Source of the DNA: CAZDVK01 sp964508915
GTDB lineage: Bacteria > Pseudomonadota > Alphaproteobacteria > Paracaedibacterales > CAIULA01
Assembly: GCA_964508915.1 (NCBI GenBank)
Contig: CAZDVK010000010.1
Span: forward strand, 1 to 56,165
Direction of reading: 5' to 3'
Length of the DNA: 56,165 bases
Positions 52,929 through 56,165 of this stretch are shown in pieces. The position numbers and the translations under genes were made by a program. Below the pieces are notes generated by a model that was given only the letters and a program-made list of their open reading frames with translations, was not told the DNA's origin and did no database searches. How positions within the stretch are numbered: the stretch's first letter is position 1; every line of letters starts with the position of its first letter.

Positions 52929-53783
52929 TTACAAAATTTTTCCAACGACAGCATCTTTTGATTTTGGGTGATGAATTTCTTGAATGCCTTGGCCTTGAAG
53001 CCATTTTTCTAAAAGAAATAGAAACTGCTGATCAACGCCTTGGTTGGATGCATGTTCATCGACAACAGCCATATGAATAACTGCAGAATTATTTTGTAGG
53101 CACCGTTGAATATGTGCATAGCCAATGGGGTGAGCCCCTTGATACAACAAAATATGATAATGCCCTGGATGATTAAAGTCCCAGGTAACGGGACCATTTT
53201 GTAACATATTGTCAAAAACATATTTCTGCCGAAAATACTTGGCCTTTTCCCACTCGCTAGCATGGGCGCAATGGAGGATACGGAGCGTTTGAAACCGAGC
53301 ATCATCTAGAGTTTTCGCAATAAAATCTGCCTTTCCTTGGGTATAGTTTGTAAACGGGCCATTTTTAATAAAGGCATTTTCCTGGTTTGCCAGTTTCTGT
53401 TTCAGGTTAGCATATTCGATAGCAGCATCTGAATGATCACGTAAATAATTGCGAAAGGCCAAGTTGAGTTCAATTTCAGGGTGACCTGTTTCATATACGT
53501 GTAAGTGAATTTGTGGTTCTGATTTTTTACTAAAATAAAGCCGACCCGGGATATTTAATTCCCCCCTATAGGTATAACCAAGCTGTTCAAGTTTTTGAAT
53601 GACATCTGCTTGAGGTTGAATAACAGCAACTATATCTAAAATAGGTTTGGCGCATAGGCCTGGAACAGATGTTGAGCCTATGTGATGGATAGCGGTACAA
53701 AATTGCCCTAATGCTTCACGAATACATTTTGTTTCAAGTTCGAAAAGGGTTGGCCAAGCATGGTTATAAGGGGTAAGAAGCAT
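52929..53783 (-). CDS. GrpB-family nucleotidyltransferase fused to a GNAT-like domain
   Basis: Residues 1-165 are GrpB (UPF0157): LLTPYNHAWPTLFELE, IHHIGSTSVPGLCAKPILDI, and LHVYETGHPEIELNLAFRNYLRDH. Residues 190-284 resemble an N-acetyltransferase (AKYFRQKYVFD, PIGYAHIQ, AVVDEHASNQGVDQQFLFLLEKWLQGQG). The ATG at 53783 is chosen; the frame upstream is hydrophobic and aromatic without similarity. Both domains' substrates are unknown. Such fusions occur in several gamma- and alphaproteobacteria. Confidence 0.8.
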   Translation of the reverse strand: MLLTPYNHAWPTLFELETKCIREALGQFCTAIHHIGSTSVPGLCAKPILDIVAVIQPQADVIQKLEQLGYTYRGELNIPGRLYFSKKSEPQIHLHVYETGHPEIELNLAFRNYLRDHSDAAIEYANLKQKLANQENAFIKNGPFTNYTQGKADFIAKTLDDARFQTLRILHCAHASEWEKAKYFRQKYVFDNMLQNGPVTWDFNHPGHYHILLYQGAHPIGYAHIQRCLQNNSAVIHMAVVDEHASNQGVDQQFLFLLEKWLQGQGIQEIHHPKSKDAVVGKIL

Positions 53784-53981
53784 TTTATTGCTTTTTATAT
53801 TTAAGGGATTTTCTCTCTGTGAATAATAACAGGTGTAAGTAAAAAAATACATGAACACATATAATTTTGATGCGTATAGGACATACACAAAAATATTTCA
53901 TGCATTAACAAAATATTAAATTTCTTTACCTATTTATTATTTTGCAATTATTTGCATACTTTATTTTTAAAGGGGGAATTC

Positions 53982-55037
53982 ATGAATTTAGGTTTGATTT
54001 TGGCAAAACGAAATAGGGCCCGTTATCTATTCGTTAGCTATTTACCAGCTATTTTTTGGCTTTTAGCCTCAGGAACCCAGGCAGTTGTTCAGGCATCTGA
54101 AGAATATTCATCACCTAAACGCGTATATGGACACGTTCGCGACTCTGAAAGGCACCGTCTAAGCTTATTGGGGTTAAGAGGTGCGGGAGTTGAGCATTTA
54201 GACAGAGGGCATTCCTCCATTAGTAAATTTCTTGGTGCTGGGCAGCTTCCACCAACATCTGATTTACGTTCGGGTTTTCCTGAACCATTCGATCAAGGTC
54301 AGTTAGGTTCATGCACGGCAAATGCCATAGTAGGGGCAGCCATGTACACCCTAGAAGAAGAAGGCATTTCAGATCCAGGCATGCTATCACGTTTATATTT
54401 GTACTACAAAGAACGTTCTCGTGAAGGAGACGTTGGAGAAGATGCCGGTGCAAGTTTAGCAGATGGTATTTACGTGCTTCATAAAACAGGTGTTTGCTTA
54501 GAAAGCTTGTGGCCTTATTCTGATGACGGTGTTTTATTTAAGAAACGCCCGACAACAGTTTGCAATAAAGATGCATCTACGCATCGTGACTTAGATGTAA
54601 CAAAAACAGCATCTGTTGATCAAGATTTGGGGGTTATTAAAGCCATTCTGGCGCAAAGTTGCCCTGTTGTTATGGGAATTCAGGTCTATTCATCTTTTGA
54701 AAGTCAGGCTGTTGCAAGAACTGGTATTGTTCCCATGCCCAAAAAAAGTGAAAAACTTTTAGGTGGGCATGCTGTTGTTTTGGCGGGTTATGATGATACA
54801 AAAAATACATTCTTGGTCAGAAATTCATGGGGCACAGGCTGGGGACAAGCAGGTTACTTTGAGTTGCCATACGATTACGTAATGAGTCCAAAACTAGCAA
54901 GTGATTTTTGGAAAATCAATAAGATGAGTGATCCACACCTTACATCTTCACACGTTGAACGTAGTTCAGGTGGTGCAGCAGGTGCTGGTACCCCTTCAGA
55001 AAAAGGTTCTTCCAAGAAAAGAAAAAGAGACGATTAA
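53982..55037 (+). CDS. Secreted papain-like (C1A) cysteine protease
   Basis: The 351-residue product has a signal peptide (RARYLFVSYLPAIFWLLASG, cleavage near VVQAS). The mature protease shows FDQGQLGSCTANAIVGA with the active Cys (oxyanion Gln before it), GGHAVVLAGYDD (His), and LVRNSWGTGWGQAGYF (Asn). After the domain comes a Ser/Gly-rich tail ending SSKKRKRDD, a classical monopartite nuclear-import-like signal. AGGGGG lies 6-7 nt before the ATG at 53982. An exported protease acting on host proteins is inferred. Confidence 0.88.
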   Translation: MNLGLILAKRNRARYLFVSYLPAIFWLLASGTQAVVQASEEYSSPKRVYGHVRDSERHRLSLLGLRGAGVEHLDRGHSSISKFLGAGQLPPTSDLRSGFPEPFDQGQLGSCTANAIVGAAMYTLEEEGISDPGMLSRLYLYYKERSREGDVGEDAGASLADGIYVLHKTGVCLESLWPYSDDGVLFKKRPTTVCNKDASTHRDLDVTKTASVDQDLGVIKAILAQSCPVVMGIQVYSSFESQAVARTGIVPMPKKSEKLLGGHAVVLAGYDDTKNTFLVRNSWGTGWGQAGYFELPYDYVMSPKLASDFWKINKMSDPHLTSSHVERSSGGAAGAGTPSEKGSSKKRKRDD

Positions 55038-55113
55038 GATTAATAACCTGAGTTGATAGTCAGTCAGACCAGCTATCAATTCATACCATTATTTGGATTG
55101 AAAGAGACCGTGT

Positions 55114-55147
55114 TATTCATCTCGAGGGTTTACCTTCGAGATGAATA
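55114..55147. repeat. Strong hairpin in the protease 3' region
   Basis: TATTCATCTCGAGGG and CCTTCGAGATGAATA form a stem of about 15 bp (one G-U) around TTTA. A second, weaker hairpin TTGATAG/CTATCAA lies about 55053-55079. No T-run follows on either strand, so terminator function is unproven. Confidence 0.55.
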
Positions 55148-55170
55148 CTATGTAAGCAAGAAGGCGTGCC

Positions 55171-55923
55171 TTATGTTGTTTTTATCAAGACCAGCCCTAT
55201 ATGACCACAAGAACTGCACATTTTCCCTTCTGTTCCATCTTGTAAAGTAATATCTTCCCCAAAAGCGGGGGGAGATTCTTTAAAGTCTACACATATTAAT
55301 TTTTTGCGAATTAATCCCCGATAGTGGGTGCGGGCCATTAATTCTTGTCCCATATAGCACCCTTTGTTCCAATCCAATGCTCCAAGTGATTCGAACCCGT
55401 ATTCTAAAATCACAGCCCGTTCAATAGGCAAGTCACGGCTACCATCGGGAATACACAAACGAATGCGGTGTTCATCATAAATTTCAAAGGTATCAAGAGG
55501 GGGTATGTGTGTATTTTTTTCGACATAAAGGCGATTTCCTAAATCAGCATGCCGTGGGTCTGTAACATTTAAAAAGCAGCTCAATTCCGTTGAGTCCGCG
55601 AGCGACACCAAAACCTGAAAATCATGAGATCGGTCAAGTAAAACGACTTTTGAACGCAGTTTATAGATGTTAAGGCGCTTTAAAAGGTCAGCAACGCGTT
55701 CCCGCTCACAATCAATAAACCAGCTATCACCCTTGGCTATTAAAAATAAATCATGCAGAAACTTGCCTTGAGGTGTTAACAGGGTTGCGTATAAAGCTTT
55801 ACCTTCTTCAATTTTTCGAACATCCTGTGTAAGCAAACCTTGTAAAAATGTTTCCTTGTCAGGGCCTTGAAGTTCAATCAATGTACGATGATTCAGTGCA
55901 AACATTTTTTCTAAATGATTCAT
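55171..55923 (-). CDS. ygfZ: Folate-binding protein YgfZ
   Basis: YgfZ supports iron-sulfur cluster repair using tetrahydrofolate. The 250-residue protein has LLTPQGKFLHDLFLIAKGD and the family signature KGCYMGQELMARTHYRG, the conserved Cys included. It converges with the protease gene and is probably monocistronic. Confidence 0.92.
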   Translation of the reverse strand: MNHLEKMFALNHRTLIELQGPDKETFLQGLLTQDVRKIEEGKALYATLLTPQGKFLHDLFLIAKGDSWFIDCERERVADLLKRLNIYKLRSKVVLLDRSHDFQVLVSLADSTELSCFLNVTDPRHADLGNRLYVEKNTHIPPLDTFEIYDEHRIRLCIPDGSRDLPIERAVILEYGFESLGALDWNKGCYMGQELMARTHYRGLIRKKLICVDFKESPPAFGEDITLQDGTEGKMCSSCGHIGLVLIKTT

Positions 55924-56074
55924 TTTTATAGGATAAACCTAACTGAAAATAGCACTTAAAAACAATTTGTTTCTGTCCGCATGAGAAAATTCTTGTCTTT
56001 GAAAAAGCATCCTGAAATGTAAGATCTCTTGATAAATTCAATGTTTGTTGTAAATCTAAGGGAAAATTTGGATG

Positions 56075-56165
56075 TACCCCGCCCACTGCGTGGGGCCCAC
56101 CTAGACCCCGAAAAACCAGTGCACAGCGCCACCCCTCCGCGCACCTCAACAAAGCTCCGCCCATC
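56075..56165 (-). repeat. 3'-domain of the structured repeat family, copy E (truncated by window end)
   Basis: On the minus strand this starts ATGGGCGGAGCTTTGTTGAG and matches the 3' domain of copy D almost base for base up to GGGCGGGGT. It contains the CCCAC/GTGGG hairpin (56082/56090) with loop TGC/GCA. The 5' part lies beyond the window. Between it and ygfZ (55924-56074) nothing else is recognised. Confidence 0.7.

Noticed and set aside
55053..55250. 65-residue frame downstream of the protease
   Set aside because: It runs through two strong hairpins and into ygfZ antisense with no ribosome site.
1..56165. CRISPR array, prophage, restriction or toxin-antitoxin system
   Set aside because: No regular direct repeats with spacers, no phage structural genes and no recognised defence genes were seen on either strand.

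Overview
This AT-rich window most likely comes from an alphaproteobacterium living inside a eukaryotic host, with Holosporales (Caedibacter/Paracaedibacter/Odyssella-like protist symbionts) as the best guess. The guess rests on the gene set: class I lysyl-tRNA synthetase, Ccm cytochrome c maturation genes, an HPr/EIIA-Man pair, hflKC-degP, a GrpB-GNAT fusion, DUF2914, and several secreted proteins of low complexity with eukaryote-like basic or acidic tracts. No rRNA or other taxonomic marker is present, so this is inference. Both ends of the window lie inside members of one repeat family, which is what an assembly contig broken at a multicopy repeat would look like.

Layout. 0.1-5.6 kb (mostly minus): PTS HPr and EIIA, a UDP-glucuronate epimerase-like enzyme, accD, ihfB, rpsA, ccmB. 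5.7-9.8 kb: a tiny secreted repeat peptide, recO, a WecA-like transferase, tRNA-Gln, and a large secreted repeat protein. 10-16.5 kb (plus): sodB, mfd, an IS1595-type remnant, a receiver-like GGDEF protein, a heptosyltransferase-like protein. 16.5-20.9 kb (minus): rpsU, a palindromic MITE-like repeat, three secreted proline-rich or acidic proteins, ispG, lolD. 21-25.8 kb (minus): a structured RNA-like repeat, ccmF-ccmE, pssA-psd, a DUF2914 protein. 26-31 kb: a second RNA-like repeat, rpe, an O-antigen ligase-like protein, two uncharacterised overlapping genes, lysK. 31-36 kb (minus): a folded intergenic segment, a thiamine-precursor ABC ATPase under a TPP riboswitch, rpsP, ffh, and phhA-phhB-yhhQ. 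36-41.3 kb (minus): PBP1A, a third RNA-like repeat, and a glycosyltransferase with a Wzt/Wzm-type ABC exporter. 41.4-47.4 kb: grxD, pgi, asnB, bdhA, an MFS transporter, grxC. 47.4-56 kb: a HAD phosphatase, hflK-hflC-degP, a methyltransferase, GrpB-GNAT, a secreted papain-like protease, ygfZ.

Most genes are housekeeping: envelope building (WecA-like, GT9, ligase-like, Wzt/Wzm, PBP1A, Pss/Psd), protein quality control (HflKC, DegP), cytochrome c maturation, and scavenging of thiamine and queuosine precursors. Five or six secreted proteins without recognised bacterial function, several with nuclear-localisation-like basic clusters, are the best host-interaction candidates.

The most unusual signal is a family of repeats of about 350 bp (full-length or near at 25982-26350, 38434-38800 and, as a divergent form, 21030-21345; partial at both window ends). 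Two copies align along their whole length, keep a promoter-proximal block, and retain hairpins through compensating base changes. I read this as an undescribed structured RNA, or a mobile element carrying one. A separate folded segment at 30975-31325 may be another RNA gene.
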